DNA of 64,000 nucleotides, from positions 114,554 through 178,553 of the forward strand of contig CALXUR010000002.1 of the NCBI GenBank assembly GCA_944391735.1. The letters are read 5' to 3'. This document shows positions 8,529-18,717 of this stretch, piece after piece. The DNA comes from an uncultured Alphaproteobacteria bacterium. Its GTDB lineage: Bacteria; Pseudomonadota; Alphaproteobacteria; CAAHEQ01; UBA3637. Position 1 is the first letter of the stretch, and each line of letters starts with the position of its first letter. The notes beneath the pieces are model-generated. The model did not search any database, was not told the DNA's origin, and was given only the letters and a program-made list of their open reading frames with translations. The position numbers and the translations under genes were made by a program.

Positions 8529-9105
8529 GGCGTGCCTGACTGTGGGTTGCGGTTATAATCCAATTATCGCGGGCAATTTTTTGAAAAACCCAGGTATCCT
8601 GCACGACGGCGATATTCATCGGATCTCCCTCAATAACATCACCTTGTTCATTTTTTAACAAGTTAATTTGCTCGGTTATGAATTGAACGGTTACCACATC
8701 ATTTTTGGGAGATTTATCGATAACCTCGACCGAATCGAAGCAAATCAGGGAAAAATCCATTTTTGTTTTATTGTTTCGGCGATTGACAACATCCTGTTCA
8801 AATAAAGCGTAAACATTCGGTGCCAAAACGTTTTTTAAATCTTTTAAATTGCCGACGGCAAAAGAATGCAAGGTTTTCTGAAACACACGTTTGGCGGATT
8901 CAATAAAGGCAACTTTATCCCAACCCGTATTTTTCGCGACATTATCCGGTTGAATAATTTGCATTTCCACAATTTCCCCGGTTTCTTTTGATATCAATCT
9001 GATTTTTTCCGGTTGATTTCGAGGTGTTTTTGATATAGCCCTATAAAGACGCCAGATGAAATATCCGGCAATCAGTCCAAAAACGAGTGTTGTTTCCAAA
9101 GTCAT
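8521..9105 (-). CDS. timA: Tim44-domain membrane protein (TimA)
   Basis: A 194-residue protein with one N-terminal transmembrane helix (TTLVFGLIAGYFIWRLY) and a C-terminal Tim44-like domain ending in DTWVFQKIARDNWIITAT. It is the bacterial relative of the mitochondrial import motor subunit. Alphaproteobacteria keep this gene between secB and mltA, exactly as seen here. Its role is not well established; a link to membrane protein quality control or export is inferred from family and context. Confidence 0.9.
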   Translation of the reverse strand: MTLETTLVFGLIAGYFIWRLYRAISKTPRNQPEKIRLISKETGEIVEMQIIQPDNVAKNTGWDKVAFIESAKRVFQKTLHSFAVGNLKDLKNVLAPNVYALFEQDVVNRRNNKTKMDFSLICFDSVEVIDKSPKNDVVTVQFITEQINLLKNEQGDVIEGDPMNIAVVQDTWVFQKIARDNWIITATHSQARHA

Positions 9106-9205
9106 TTACGTTCATTTCCTCTTTACAATAACACAAAATGCATGTATATATAATCATGTCTAATATAATCTGAATTCCAACTTTTTTTCAAGAGGATTTT
9201 TCAAA

Positions 9206-9658
9206 ATGGAGCAAAAAGAAGCAAAAAACCTGCCGAATATTCAAATAAACGCCCAATATATTAAGGATTTATCTTTTGAAGGACCGGCTCTTCCCGGAAT
9301 TTTGGCGGAAATGAAAGCACCGCCGGCGATTTCGGTTGATATCGATACAAGTGTCAGCAGAAACGGGGATAACCTGTATACGGTAGAACTGACAATTAAA
9401 GCCAACGCCTCCAGAGCGGATGATCAAAGGACGATTTTTATTTGCGAGCTGACATACGGCGGATTGGTTACTTTAAATGTTCCCGAAGATCATGTTGAAC
9501 CGATTTTGCTTGTTGAAATTCCACATTTCCTGTTTCCCTATGCACGTGCCATTGTTGCCAACACGACGCGTGAAGCCGGTTTGCCGCCGTTGCAAATCAA
9601 TCCGGTGGATTTCGCGGCATTGTATCATCAAAAAATAGAAGGCCAAAAAGCGAAGTAA
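9206..9658 (+). CDS. secB: Protein-export chaperone SecB
   Basis: SecB holds precursors unfolded and hands them to SecA. The 150-residue protein has QYIKDLSFEGP near the start, VELTIKANA in the middle and the PHFLFPYARAIVANTTREAGLPPLQ-region signature (residues about 108-132). The gene is divergent from timA, and the 100-bp spacer carries TATAAT-like boxes for both directions. A strong terminator follows. Confidence 0.97.
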   Translation: MEQKEAKNLPNIQINAQYIKDLSFEGPALPGILAEMKAPPAISVDIDTSVSRNGDNLYTVELTIKANASRADDQRTIFICELTYGGLVTLNVPEDHVEPILLVEIPHFLFPYARAIVANTTREAGLPPLQINPVDFAALYHQKIEGQKAK

Positions 9659-9673
9659 GGTGTTCATTTGTTT

Positions 9674-9708
9674 AAAAAGAGGAAAAAAGTTGATTTTTTC
9701 CTCTTTTT
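9674..9708 (+). terminator. Terminator of secB
   Basis: A 15-bp stem AAAAAGAGGAAAAAA / TTTTTTCCTCTTTTT with a five-base loop. Confidence 0.9.
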
Positions 9709-9740
9709 CGGTTTAAATAACAAAAGTAAGGAGAGAGAGC

Positions 9741-10667
9741 ATGATGCTGATAAAACTTTTGTTATGGTCCATCTTGGTCGGTTCCATTGTTATGGGATAT
9801 TTGGGAGTGCAATCCGGATCCGCCGGAAATGCGGCTGCCGGTATCGGGATTATTATTCTGGGCGGATTTTTATTGTATTTTCTGATTAAAATGGTGTTAC
9901 ATTTTGGATTTATTGTCATTAAAATCATCTTGTTTACCGCTTTAATCGTTACGATTATCTTTTTGGGAATCAAAGGATGCCAATTTGTATTTGAAAAAGG
10001 AAAAGAAGCTTCCGTAGCCGCTGTTGAAAAAACAAAGACTTTCGGTCATGAAGTTGAACAAAAAGTAGCGGAACAGGATATATGGCAACGCGCTTTATCT
10101 TTCTTTTCATTCGCGCCTGATAAAAATGACAACACGGTGGCCTCTGTTCCCAAGACGGCATATACACCCCCGGCACCGTCAACACCGACGCTTCCGTCGA
10201 CGATTAACGGTGTGGTGAGCGAAGTGAGATCCGGATATTTAATGCGTATCGGATCCCATTTTATTAAATTATATGGAATAGATGCCCCGGATCCGTCTCA
10301 GACATGTCTGGATAAAAGGGGCGAAACCTATGATTGCGGACGAGAATCTAAAAAGATGTTGGAGCGTTTGGTTTTAGGCAAAAATATTATGTGTCAAACG
10401 GTCGGAGGTGATTACAACGGTAATTATATAGCGACCTGTTCCATCAACGATTTTGATGTCGGAGCCAGTATGGTTACCGTCGGTTGGGCAGTTGCCGACA
10501 GACAGGTGACGGATGTTTATATTCCGTATGAGGATGAAGCGCATGTCAAACGGTTGGGTTTATGGAGTGGAAAGTTTATGGCTCCCTGGGAGGTCAGGAG
10601 TCGAAACCGGCGCGCACAGACTGCACCGTCCGAAAAGTCGGGATTTTGGGAGAGCTTGTTTAAATGA
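9741..10667 (+). CDS. Membrane-anchored staphylococcal-nuclease-like protein
   Basis: The N-terminal 85 residues form two or three transmembrane helices, followed by a charged helical linker and, from about residue 150, an SNase-like (TNase) domain: IKLYGIDAPDPSQTC, YDCGRESKKML, VGWAVADR and LGLWSGKF. Catalytic positions look degenerate: the usual Arg before LYGID is Lys, the Asp-x-Pro-Glu motif ends in Asp, and the usual Tyr-Gly-Arg is YNGNY. It may bind rather than cut nucleic acid. It overlaps tsaE by 4 bp (ATGA) and so starts that operon. Confidence 0.82.
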   Translation: MMLIKLLLWSILVGSIVMGYLGVQSGSAGNAAAGIGIIILGGFLLYFLIKMVLHFGFIVIKIILFTALIVTIIFLGIKGCQFVFEKGKEASVAAVEKTKTFGHEVEQKVAEQDIWQRALSFFSFAPDKNDNTVASVPKTAYTPPAPSTPTLPSTINGVVSEVRSGYLMRIGSHFIKLYGIDAPDPSQTCLDKRGETYDCGRESKKMLERLVLGKNIMCQTVGGDYNGNYIATCSINDFDVGASMVTVGWAVADRQVTDVYIPYEDEAHVKRLGLWSGKFMAPWEVRSRNRRAQTAPSEKSGFWESLFK

Positions 10668-11086
10668 AAACATTTAAATCGGTAAGCGAACGGGATACTG
10701 CCGCTGTTGCGGCATGGTTAGCCGAGCGAGTATCCGTTGGGGATGTCATTGCTTTATACGGGACTTTAGGGGTCGGGAAAACAGCCTTTTGCAGGGGATT
10801 TATTCGATCTTTAACAAATGAATCCGAAGATGTTCCCAGTCCCACTTTTACATTGCTGCAAACTTATGAGACGGCCCTTTTCCCAGTGTATCATTTTGAT
10901 ATGTATCGTTTAAAAACGCCGGATGAAGCCTATGAAATCGGAATAGAGGATGCTTTTGCGGAAGGGGTGTCTTTGATTGAATGGCCGGAAAAAGTCGGAT
11001 CTTTACTGCCGCGAAAACATATTACGGTTCGGATTGATATTCAAAACGATGAAAGAGTTATTACAATTGAAGGAGTCCCCCAGTGA
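10664..11086 (+). CDS. tsaE: tRNA threonylcarbamoyladenosine biosynthesis ATPase
   Basis: TsaE is the ATPase that resets the TsaBD complex. The Walker A motif is ALYGTLGVGKTAFCRGFIRS near residue 31, and SPTFTLLQTYE and YHFDMYRL are family signatures. Length of 140 is normal. It overlaps both neighbours by 4 bp. In alphaproteobacteria tsaE commonly heads the amgK-murU-addB-addA cluster, as seen here. Confidence 0.96.
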   Translation: MKTFKSVSERDTAAVAAWLAERVSVGDVIALYGTLGVGKTAFCRGFIRSLTNESEDVPSPTFTLLQTYETALFPVYHFDMYRLKTPDEAYEIGIEDAFAEGVSLIEWPEKVGSLLPRKHITVRIDIQNDERVITIEGVPQ

Positions 11087-12078
11087 ATCGAGAAGAATCA
11101 CTTTTATCTTTTTTACAACAAGTCGGCTGGCAAAAAGCCAAGCGCGCTTTATTAGCGGCCGATGCGTCATTTCGATCTTATGAACGGTTAACAAATGAAA
11201 CCGGGCAGACGGCTGTTTTAATGAACGCGCCCCCGCCCGAAAATCCGGGTCAATTTATTTTTATTGATCGGTTGTTAGAGCAGGCAGGAATTCGGGTTCC
11301 TCGCATTTTAGCGTCCGATTTAAGCAACGGATTTGTGTTGTTGGAAGATTTCGGAGACGACACGTTTGCCCGATTATTGGATCGGGGAACGTCTGTTCGG
11401 GATTTATATGCCCGGGCAGTTGATACTTTGGCTCAAATGCAAAAGAAAATTGATCTGTCAAATGACGGTATTCCGGCGTATGATTTTGATAAGATGATGT
11501 TTGAGGTTTCTCTGCTTCCCGACTGGTTTGGGAAATATGCGGTTCCGGGCGGGTTATCCGAACAGTCCAGAAATGAGTTTATGGCTTTATGGGAGCCGTT
11601 AATCAGGCAGATTCAAACACTTCCGAAAACACTTGTTCTGTTAGATTTCCACATTGACAACCTGATGATTACACCGGACGAGGTCTGTGGCGTTTTGGAT
11701 TTTCAAGACGGGCGTATCGGACCGGCTGTTTACGATTTAATGTCTTTAGTCGAAGATGAGCGACGGGACGTATCCGAAGAAATTCGCCGAGAAATGATTG
11801 AACGATATTTTGATGCCAGGCCGGAAGTTAACCAGCCGTTTGTTCGGAAAGCGTTGGATCTTGTGGCTATGCAGCGTCACACAAAAGTTGTCGGGATTTT
11901 TGTTCGCTTATGCGTTAGAGATGGGAAAGACAGATATTTGAAAATGATTCCGTTTGTGTGGTCATTGATTGAACGCCATCTGAATCAACCTGAATTTGAA
12001 GCCTATCGGAATTGGATTGACAAGAACATTCCGGACAAGCTTCGTCACATAATACCACAGGTAAAAAAATGTGTATAA
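11083..12078 (+). CDS. amgK: Anomeric MurNAc/GlcNAc kinase (aminoglycoside-phosphotransferase fold)
   Basis: AmgK phosphorylates the anomeric carbon of MurNAc or GlcNAc during peptidoglycan recycling. The 331-residue protein has the kinase-like fold: ADASFRSYERLT (nucleotide loop), LVLLDFHIDNLM with the catalytic Asp, and CGVLDFQDGRIGPAVYDLMSL with the metal Asp. Adjacent murU encodes the next enzyme, which supports this over a generic phosphotransferase. It overlaps tsaE by 4 bp and murU by 10 bp. Confidence 0.9.
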   Translation: MNREESLLSFLQQVGWQKAKRALLAADASFRSYERLTNETGQTAVLMNAPPPENPGQFIFIDRLLEQAGIRVPRILASDLSNGFVLLEDFGDDTFARLLDRGTSVRDLYARAVDTLAQMQKKIDLSNDGIPAYDFDKMMFEVSLLPDWFGKYAVPGGLSEQSRNEFMALWEPLIRQIQTLPKTLVLLDFHIDNLMITPDEVCGVLDFQDGRIGPAVYDLMSLVEDERRDVSEEIRREMIERYFDARPEVNQPFVRKALDLVAMQRHTKVVGIFVRLCVRDGKDRYLKMIPFVWSLIERHLNQPEFEAYRNWIDKNIPDKLRHIIPQVKKCV

Positions 12079-12794
12079 AACCGAATATCATGATGATTTT
12101 AGCCGCCGGACGCGGTGTGCGGATGGACTATTTAACGAATGATAAACCAAAGCCGCTCATTCAAGTGTGCGGTCGAACATTGTTGGACAGGGTTGTGGAT
12201 CAGGGCGTTGCGGCCGGCATTCAAAATTACGTTGTCAACACCTGTTATAAAGCGGAGATGATCGAAGCCTCGTTGAAAGATAGAAAGGGGATATCCGTTC
12301 ATTTTTCACGGGAGGAGACGGCTTTGGAAACGGGGGGTGGCATTTTGAACGCCCTACCCCTTTTGTTGCCCATGGGGCAGAATGGTTTTTATGTCGCGAA
12401 TGCGGATCCTTTATGGATAGATAAAACGGTCTCGGTTTTTGATCAACTGGCGGCAGCCTGGCGGCCGGAAGACATGGATGTGTTGTTGGCACTTGTTCCG
12501 AAAACACAGGCTTTCGGAGATGTTCATGACGGCAATTATTTTATTGAAAACGGTCGGCCGCGGCGTCAACGGCCGGGAGAGCGGGATATTCCCTATTTAT
12601 TTATGGGCATTCAAATTTTACATCCCCGGATTTTCGATCAGGTTTCTGCCGGTGTTTTCAGCGTGCGTGATTTGTATGATAAAGCCGAAAAGAAAGGGCG
12701 GCTTGGGCACATTATTTATGATGGTGAATGGTATCATGTCGGAACGCCGGAAGCTTTAACGGATACGGAAACACGAATAAAAGGACACGTATGA
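12069..12794 (+). CDS. murU: N-acetylmuramate-1-phosphate uridylyltransferase
   Basis: MurU makes UDP-MurNAc from MurNAc-1-phosphate and UTP, bypassing de novo synthesis and fosfomycin-sensitive MurA. The nucleotidyltransferase motif is LAAGRGVRM near residue 11, then DKPKPLIQVCGRTLLDR and the metal-binding VANADPLW. Length is 241. It is coupled to amgK upstream and overlaps addB by 4 bp. Confidence 0.92.
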   Translation: MCIKPNIMMILAAGRGVRMDYLTNDKPKPLIQVCGRTLLDRVVDQGVAAGIQNYVVNTCYKAEMIEASLKDRKGISVHFSREETALETGGGILNALPLLLPMGQNGFYVANADPLWIDKTVSVFDQLAAAWRPEDMDVLLALVPKTQAFGDVHDGNYFIENGRPRRQRPGERDIPYLFMGIQILHPRIFDQVSAGVFSVRDLYDKAEKKGRLGHIIYDGEWYHVGTPEALTDTETRIKGHV

Positions 12795-15598
12795 TTCAAA
12801 CAATCTCATTATCGGACGATTTGGCGGAGCGGATTGCGGATTATGTTTTGCAAAAGGCCGGAGAAAACCCTTTTGAAACAGCCAAAGCACAAATTATCCT
12901 GCCGACACGGCGCGCTTGTCGAACGGTCAAAGAGGCTTTTTTAAGAAGAAGTTTAACAAAATCACTGTTATTGCCGCAGTTAACACCGCTTTATGAGTTG
13001 GATGATTTAGCGACGGATATTCCACCGGCCATGCCCGCATTGGAAAGAACGTTGCTATTATCAAAGCTGTGCGTGAAAAAGCCAAATATCACAACACCGG
13101 ATCAAGCCATCAAAATCGCGTTAAGTTTAGGAGCGTTATTGGATGAGTTTTATCAATTTGAAACCGATACAAGCAAATTGCAGGACTTGGTTCCTGATCC
13201 GGTTTTTGCGGAACATTGGAATGAAACGATTGTGTTTTTGGATATTATCACGCGCATGTGGCCCCGTGTATTATCAGAACGTCAACAAATAGATGAAGTT
13301 GACCGGCGTATCCGCATGATTAATGCCTATACCGAACGATTAAAGAATCAGCACCCTTCCCTGTTGATTGCGGCAGGATTGGATGGCGGGTTGCCCGCAG
13401 TCAGAAGATTGATGCGTGTGATTGATTCGCTCCGTAACGGTATGATTTGGATGGACGGAGCGGATATCAGTCTATCGGAAGAGAATTTCAGAACTTTGCC
13501 GCAACATCATTATCAAAACAGCATACGACAGATTTTAGAGGCTGTGGGTCAAACGCCGAAAGACATTCATTTTGTTTCCAACCGGATAACGGCGCGGGAG
13601 AATTTGATTGTTGAAGCACTTAAACCGGAATCCCGAACAGAAGAGTGGCGTGGTGCCGATTTATTACCGAATTGCCTTGACGGCGTGACGCGGATTGATT
13701 GTGACACCGTCAATGAGGAAGCATTGACGATTGCTCTGTTGTTAAGGGGGGCTTTGGAGGAACCGGGAAAAACGGCGGCATTGGTGACACCGGACAGAAA
13801 TCTGGCGCGGCGCGTTATTCTGGAGATGAAACGATGGGGCGTAACATTGGATGATTCGGCCGGGACACCGCTTCCTCAAACGGATATCGGTATATATCTG
13901 CGTTTGTTGGCAATGGTCGGTGTCAATGGCGGTAAAGCTTCGGATATTCTGGCGTTGTTGAAACATCCTTTGAGCGCGGACGGACACAATCCCGTTTCTT
14001 TCAGACAAAGTGTCAGAAGTGCTGAAAAAAAAGCCAGGCGCGACAAGGAACCGTTCCAAATTGATTTAAAAACGGATTTAAGTGTATTTACGGATTTATT
14101 CCGTAACAATAATATTTTAACACCTTTCGGAGCCCTTTTAAAGGCTCATCTAACAGTTGCCGAAGCGTTGGGAACCAGTGCGGATAGAACGGGAACGGAG
14201 CGTTTGTGGAGTGACGAAGCCGGTTCGGTGGCGTTTGAATTTTTGACGACATTATTGGAAAAGGCGGATTTGATCGGAGATATAGAACCGGCTTTCTACC
14301 CCGAAATTTTAAATATGTTGTTAAACAGTATCAGTGTCCGACCGCTTTACGGAATGCATCCCCGTTTGGATATTTTGGGGCCGATTGAAGCACGTTTCCA
14401 TCACCCCGATATTTGTATTATCGGTGGGTTAAATGAGGGAACGTTTCCCGGTATCCCCGAGACAGGACCATGGTTGAACCGTCCGATGCGGCGGATTTTA
14501 GGATTGCCACCGATTGAATCCAAAACAGCCTCACTTTCAATGGATTTTGCACATTGTTTTTGCAGTCCGCGCGTTTACTTGACACGCGCCCGAAAATCAG
14601 ATGGTGCGGAAACAATCCCATCCCGTTTTTTATCGCGTTTATCCGCGGTTCTGCAGGGATGCGGTATTCAGGAAAAAGTATTATCTGCCACTTGGTCAAA
14701 AGAATTAGACGCTCCTTTATCAACCGATATAATTTGCCGCCCTGCCCCGCGGCCGCCGGTTGAGGCTCGTCCCAAGGCGTTATCGGTAACCCGAATTGAA
14801 CTATGGATGCGAAACCCATATGCGATTTACGCGCGGTATATTTTAGGTTTGTTTCCGTTAAATCCTTTAGAGAACGATCAAAAACAGCAAATATACGGTT
14901 CGGCCGTTCATCAGGTTTTAGAGCAATTTATTCGTAAAAATCCGAACAATTGTGATAAACAAGAGTTAATCAGATTGGCTCGAAACATATTTAAAGAGAA
15001 GGGATTGACCGAAACGGATATGGCGTTTTATTTGCCTCGTTTTGAACAGACGGCTGATTTTATAATTGAGCGTCAGAAAGAAACAAACGGGCAGATTAAA
15101 AAATCATTACCGGAACAAGGTGGATGTATCACATTTGATGTTGCCGGTAAACCGTTTACGTTAACGGGAACAGCCGATCGTATTGATATTCTTAAAAACG
15201 GGACATTGCGATTAATTGATTATAAAACGGGTAGCGTTCCCACCTTAAGTGAGGTAGGGTCTGGATATGCGCCACAGTTGCCGCTGGAAGCATGTTTAAT
15301 TGCGAAAGGTGGTGTAGAGGGGTTAACACCCCGGCCGTTTTCTCAAATAGCATATTGGAAATTATCTGCGCAAAAAGAAAAGTGTCAGGTAACCGATTTA
15401 TTATCACAAAAGAACAAAAGTGCGAATGACATAATTCAAGAAAGCTTTGAGGGCTTGAAGACATTAATTCATGTTTTCAATCAACCGGAAACGCCGTATG
15501 AACCTTGTCCCGTGCCGGGGAAAGCACCGGAATACAATGATTATGAACACTTGTCCCGATCGGCCGAGTGGATGCATGAAGAAGGAGGAGAAGAATGA
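12791..15598 (+). CDS. addB: AddB subunit of the AddAB double-strand-break repair helicase-nuclease
   Basis: AddB carries the inactive helicase core and a RecB-family nuclease domain. The 935-residue protein has LPTRRACRTVKEAF near residue 36, VIGGLNEGTFPG-like text (IIGGLNEGTFPG), the MRRILGLPP block, and the C-terminal nuclease motif GTADRIDILKNGTLRLIDYKTG region. ATG 12791 is chosen because it makes the ATGA overlap with murU. It forms a complex with AddA, encoded next. Confidence 0.95.
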   Translation: MIQTISLSDDLAERIADYVLQKAGENPFETAKAQIILPTRRACRTVKEAFLRRSLTKSLLLPQLTPLYELDDLATDIPPAMPALERTLLLSKLCVKKPNITTPDQAIKIALSLGALLDEFYQFETDTSKLQDLVPDPVFAEHWNETIVFLDIITRMWPRVLSERQQIDEVDRRIRMINAYTERLKNQHPSLLIAAGLDGGLPAVRRLMRVIDSLRNGMIWMDGADISLSEENFRTLPQHHYQNSIRQILEAVGQTPKDIHFVSNRITARENLIVEALKPESRTEEWRGADLLPNCLDGVTRIDCDTVNEEALTIALLLRGALEEPGKTAALVTPDRNLARRVILEMKRWGVTLDDSAGTPLPQTDIGIYLRLLAMVGVNGGKASDILALLKHPLSADGHNPVSFRQSVRSAEKKARRDKEPFQIDLKTDLSVFTDLFRNNNILTPFGALLKAHLTVAEALGTSADRTGTERLWSDEAGSVAFEFLTTLLEKADLIGDIEPAFYPEILNMLLNSISVRPLYGMHPRLDILGPIEARFHHPDICIIGGLNEGTFPGIPETGPWLNRPMRRILGLPPIESKTASLSMDFAHCFCSPRVYLTRARKSDGAETIPSRFLSRLSAVLQGCGIQEKVLSATWSKELDAPLSTDIICRPAPRPPVEARPKALSVTRIELWMRNPYAIYARYILGLFPLNPLENDQKQQIYGSAVHQVLEQFIRKNPNNCDKQELIRLARNIFKEKGLTETDMAFYLPRFEQTADFIIERQKETNGQIKKSLPEQGGCITFDVAGKPFTLTGTADRIDILKNGTLRLIDYKTGSVPTLSEVGSGYAPQLPLEACLIAKGGVEGLTPRPFSQIAYWKLSAQKEKCQVTDLLSQKNKSANDIIQESFEGLKTLIHVFNQPETPYEPCPVPGKAPEYNDYEHLSRSAEWMHEEGGEE

Positions 15599-18500
15599 TT
15601 GATGTGAATAAAACGCAACGACAAGCCAGCAATCCCCTATCCTCTGTTTGGGTATCGGCATCTGCCGGATCCGGAAAAACAAAGGTATTATCGGATCGAG
15701 TTTTAAATCTGTTGTTGTTAAACGGAAAGCCGGAAAAATTATTATGCCTGACCTTTACAAAAGCGGCCGCCGCCGAAATGGCCAACCGCGTTACCGGTAT
15801 TTTAAAAAACTGGGCTGTTTGTTCGGATGAAGAATTAGCGTCACATATTGAAAATTTAACGGGTGAAACGCCGGAAGAGGAAACACTGGTTCGCGCCAGA
15901 AGATTATTTGCCGAGGTTTTGGAAACGCCGGGCGGAATGAAGATTATGACAATTCACAGTTTTTGCCAATCCGTGTTAATGCGGTTTCCGTTAGAGGCCG
16001 GTGTTCCGCCGAATTTTGACATTATTGACGATGTCAAAGCACAATCATTGCTTTTTGATGCTTTGGAAGAGGTGTTATCTCTGGAAAACTTTCAACCGGA
16101 TATTCGGTTGTTGGCCGGATATCAGACTCTAGATCAACTGACGACTTTATTGAAAAGTTTATTAAGCCATCGTTCCAAATTATTGGAATTAACTGCCAGA
16201 AACAGTTTGGAATATCTGATTCATGAATTAAAGAGAAACTTTAACATAGATAATTATCAATCTGAAAAACAAATAATTCAATCTTCTTTTAATCTGGATG
16301 AATGGGATGATATCAAGAGAAAATTCTTGAAAGTCGACGGATTGATGCGAAAAAAGGTTACGGATACAACTCTGGCTCTGAAGGCATGTGAAACAGAACA
16401 AAAAATCCGGAATTTCAGGTTGGTCAGACTAACAGCGGCATTGCTGAATTTAGCATATGAAATTCTAAAGGTTTATCAAAACAAAAAACGAGCAGCAGGG
16501 TTATTGGATTACAATGATTTAATTGATGACACCAAAAAACTGTTGGAGAAAAGTCATGCCGCGGCTTGGGTTTTGTTTAAATTGGACGGTGGCATTGATC
16601 ATATTTTAGTCGATGAGGCGCAAGATACAAACCCGGATCAATGGGCTATTATCCGATTATTAGCGGAAGAATTTTTCTCGGGAGAAGATCATCACGATAC
16701 GATTCGAACAATTTTTGCGGTTGGTGATAAAAAGCAATCTATTTACAGTTTTCAAGGAGCTGAACCGTCCGAGTTTGAACGGATGAGGCTTTTATTTGAC
16801 GAAAAAGTTCGAGCGTCCGAAAATGAATTTGAAACAATTCCTTTTAACTTATCGTTCCGTTCGACTCGTCCGGTTTTAGAGCTTGTCAACCGTGTATTAA
16901 GCCATCCGCAGGCGCGAAAGGGTATTTTATTACCAAATGAGCAGGCGACACATGTAGCGTATCGGGATCAGGATGCCGGCTTGGTTGAAGTATGGCCGTT
17001 GGAGGAATCCATCAAAGCAGATCAGCCTCAGCCTTGGAAACCACCGATTGAGCGGGTTCAAAACCAATCGGCATTATCCCGTTTGGCCGAAAAAATAGCC
17101 TTACGCATACAGGAAATGATTGAAAACGGTGAGTTGTTGGAGTCGGCCGGACGACCGGTTTGTCCCGGCGATTTTTTGATATTGGTTCAACGCCGGCAGC
17201 AATTGGTTACGGAAATCGTTCGTCAACTGAAAGAAAAGGGTATCCCCGTTGCGGGAATTGACCGATTAGATTTAGGCACTCACATCGCCGTTCAGGATAT
17301 GATGGCAGCCGCTAAATTTGCTTTATTACCGGAAGATGATTTAAATTTGGCTTGTTTGTTAAAAAGTCCCTTAATCAAAATGACAGAGGATGATTTATTT
17401 CAAGCGGCCTACGGACGAGAAAAACAAACTTTGTGGCAACGTGTTCAAGCTTTGTTTCCGAAACAGGCCGATATCCTGAAAAGCTTTTTAAATCAAGCGG
17501 ACAAGGTGCCTCCCTATGAGTTTTTCGCTTATATTTTAGGTCCTGCCGGCGGTCGGCGTCACTTTGTGTCCCGTTTGGGGATGGAAGCGAATGAAGCTTT
17601 GGATGAATTTTTAAACTTGGCTTTATCCTTTGAACAAAACGAGGTTCCTTCCCTGCAGCATTTTGTGGATTGGATGGATGCCCGGCAAAAGATTGAAATC
17701 AAACGGGATATGGAATCGAGTCAGAACGCGGTTCGGGTCATGACGGTTCACGGATCCAAAGGGTTGCAGGGAAATATTGTTTTTATCCCCCAGACCAATG
17801 CGTTAAAACGGAACCGCTCCCCGTTTATTTGGGTGAACGGAACTCCTTTGTGGGTACCCAATCAAGAGATGAGAAGTCAGGAAACACAAGCGTTACAGAC
17901 TCTTTTGGATGAGGAAGAAGATGACGAAAGTCGTCGTTTATTATATGTGGCCTTAACGCGGGCGCGGGATAGATTATATATTTGCGGATATAAAAACACA
18001 AGAAGCTTTAAAACATGTTGTTGGTATGATTTAATTCGTGAATCACTTGAAACTTATCCCGAGGATGAAGATGGTGTTATTCGGATACACAGTTCTCAAG
18101 TTCATTCTGTCAGCGTGGCAGCCGAACAAAAAAGTGACATCGCTCCATCGTCTCTGCCGAAATGGATTAGGCAAATGGCACCGGATGAACCCGTTCCGCC
18201 CAGACCTTTATCCCCCTCAAAACCGGAGGGCGTTGTATATGAGAGGGATTCTGTGGTAACATCGGGGCAAGCGGCTGCCATGAGGCGAGGTGTCTTTATT
18301 CATCAATTGTTGCAATATTTACCCGATGTTCCGGTTGATAAATGGGAAACGGTTATTAAACGGTTAAAACCGGCGGATGTTGATGTTCCGGATAACTTGG
18401 AAAGCCTTTTAAAAACGGAAGCTTATCAGTTTATATTCGGGGCGAACTCTTTATCCGAGGTACCGGTTGTGGGGGTGTGGAAAAACAAGGGCATATCAGG

Positions 18501-18717
18501 ACAAATCGACCGCTTGATTGTGGGAGAGAAAGAGGTATGGATTGTTGATTTTAAGACGAATCGCCATGTTCCGACGACACAGGCGTCTGTTCCCGATGTT
18601 TACAAAGAGCAGTTAAGCGCATACAAAGGCTTGATTAAAGATATTTTTCCTGATAAAGTAATCAAGACATACCTGTTATGGACGGAAAATTTAACTCTGA
18701 TGGAGATAACCGAATGA
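15595..18717 (+). CDS. addA: AddA helicase-nuclease subunit
   Basis: The 1040-residue protein is an SF1A UvrD/RecB-type helicase with Walker A SASAGSGKTKVLSDR near residue 22, LLCLTFTKAAAAEMANR, motif II ILVDEAQDTN, QSIYSFQGAEP, MTVHGSKGLQG and the motif VI LYVALTRARDRLYI. A RecB nuclease domain closes it (ISGQIDRLIVGEKEVWIVDFKT). It resects broken ends for RecA loading. ATGA overlaps tie it to addB and the next gene. Confidence 0.97.
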   Translation: MIDVNKTQRQASNPLSSVWVSASAGSGKTKVLSDRVLNLLLLNGKPEKLLCLTFTKAAAAEMANRVTGILKNWAVCSDEELASHIENLTGETPEEETLVRARRLFAEVLETPGGMKIMTIHSFCQSVLMRFPLEAGVPPNFDIIDDVKAQSLLFDALEEVLSLENFQPDIRLLAGYQTLDQLTTLLKSLLSHRSKLLELTARNSLEYLIHELKRNFNIDNYQSEKQIIQSSFNLDEWDDIKRKFLKVDGLMRKKVTDTTLALKACETEQKIRNFRLVRLTAALLNLAYEILKVYQNKKRAAGLLDYNDLIDDTKKLLEKSHAAAWVLFKLDGGIDHILVDEAQDTNPDQWAIIRLLAEEFFSGEDHHDTIRTIFAVGDKKQSIYSFQGAEPSEFERMRLLFDEKVRASENEFETIPFNLSFRSTRPVLELVNRVLSHPQARKGILLPNEQATHVAYRDQDAGLVEVWPLEESIKADQPQPWKPPIERVQNQSALSRLAEKIALRIQEMIENGELLESAGRPVCPGDFLILVQRRQQLVTEIVRQLKEKGIPVAGIDRLDLGTHIAVQDMMAAAKFALLPEDDLNLACLLKSPLIKMTEDDLFQAAYGREKQTLWQRVQALFPKQADILKSFLNQADKVPPYEFFAYILGPAGGRRHFVSRLGMEANEALDEFLNLALSFEQNEVPSLQHFVDWMDARQKIEIKRDMESSQNAVRVMTVHGSKGLQGNIVFIPQTNALKRNRSPFIWVNGTPLWVPNQEMRSQETQALQTLLDEEEDDESRRLLYVALTRARDRLYICGYKNTRSFKTCCWYDLIRESLETYPEDEDGVIRIHSSQVHSVSVAAEQKSDIAPSSLPKWIRQMAPDEPVPPRPLSPSKPEGVVYERDSVVTSGQAAAMRRGVFIHQLLQYLPDVPVDKWETVIKRLKPADVDVPDNLESLLKTEAYQFIFGANSLSEVPVVGVWKNKGISGQIDRLIVGEKEVWIVDFKTNRHVPTTQASVPDVYKEQLSAYKGLIKDIFPDKVIKTYLLWTENLTLMEITE

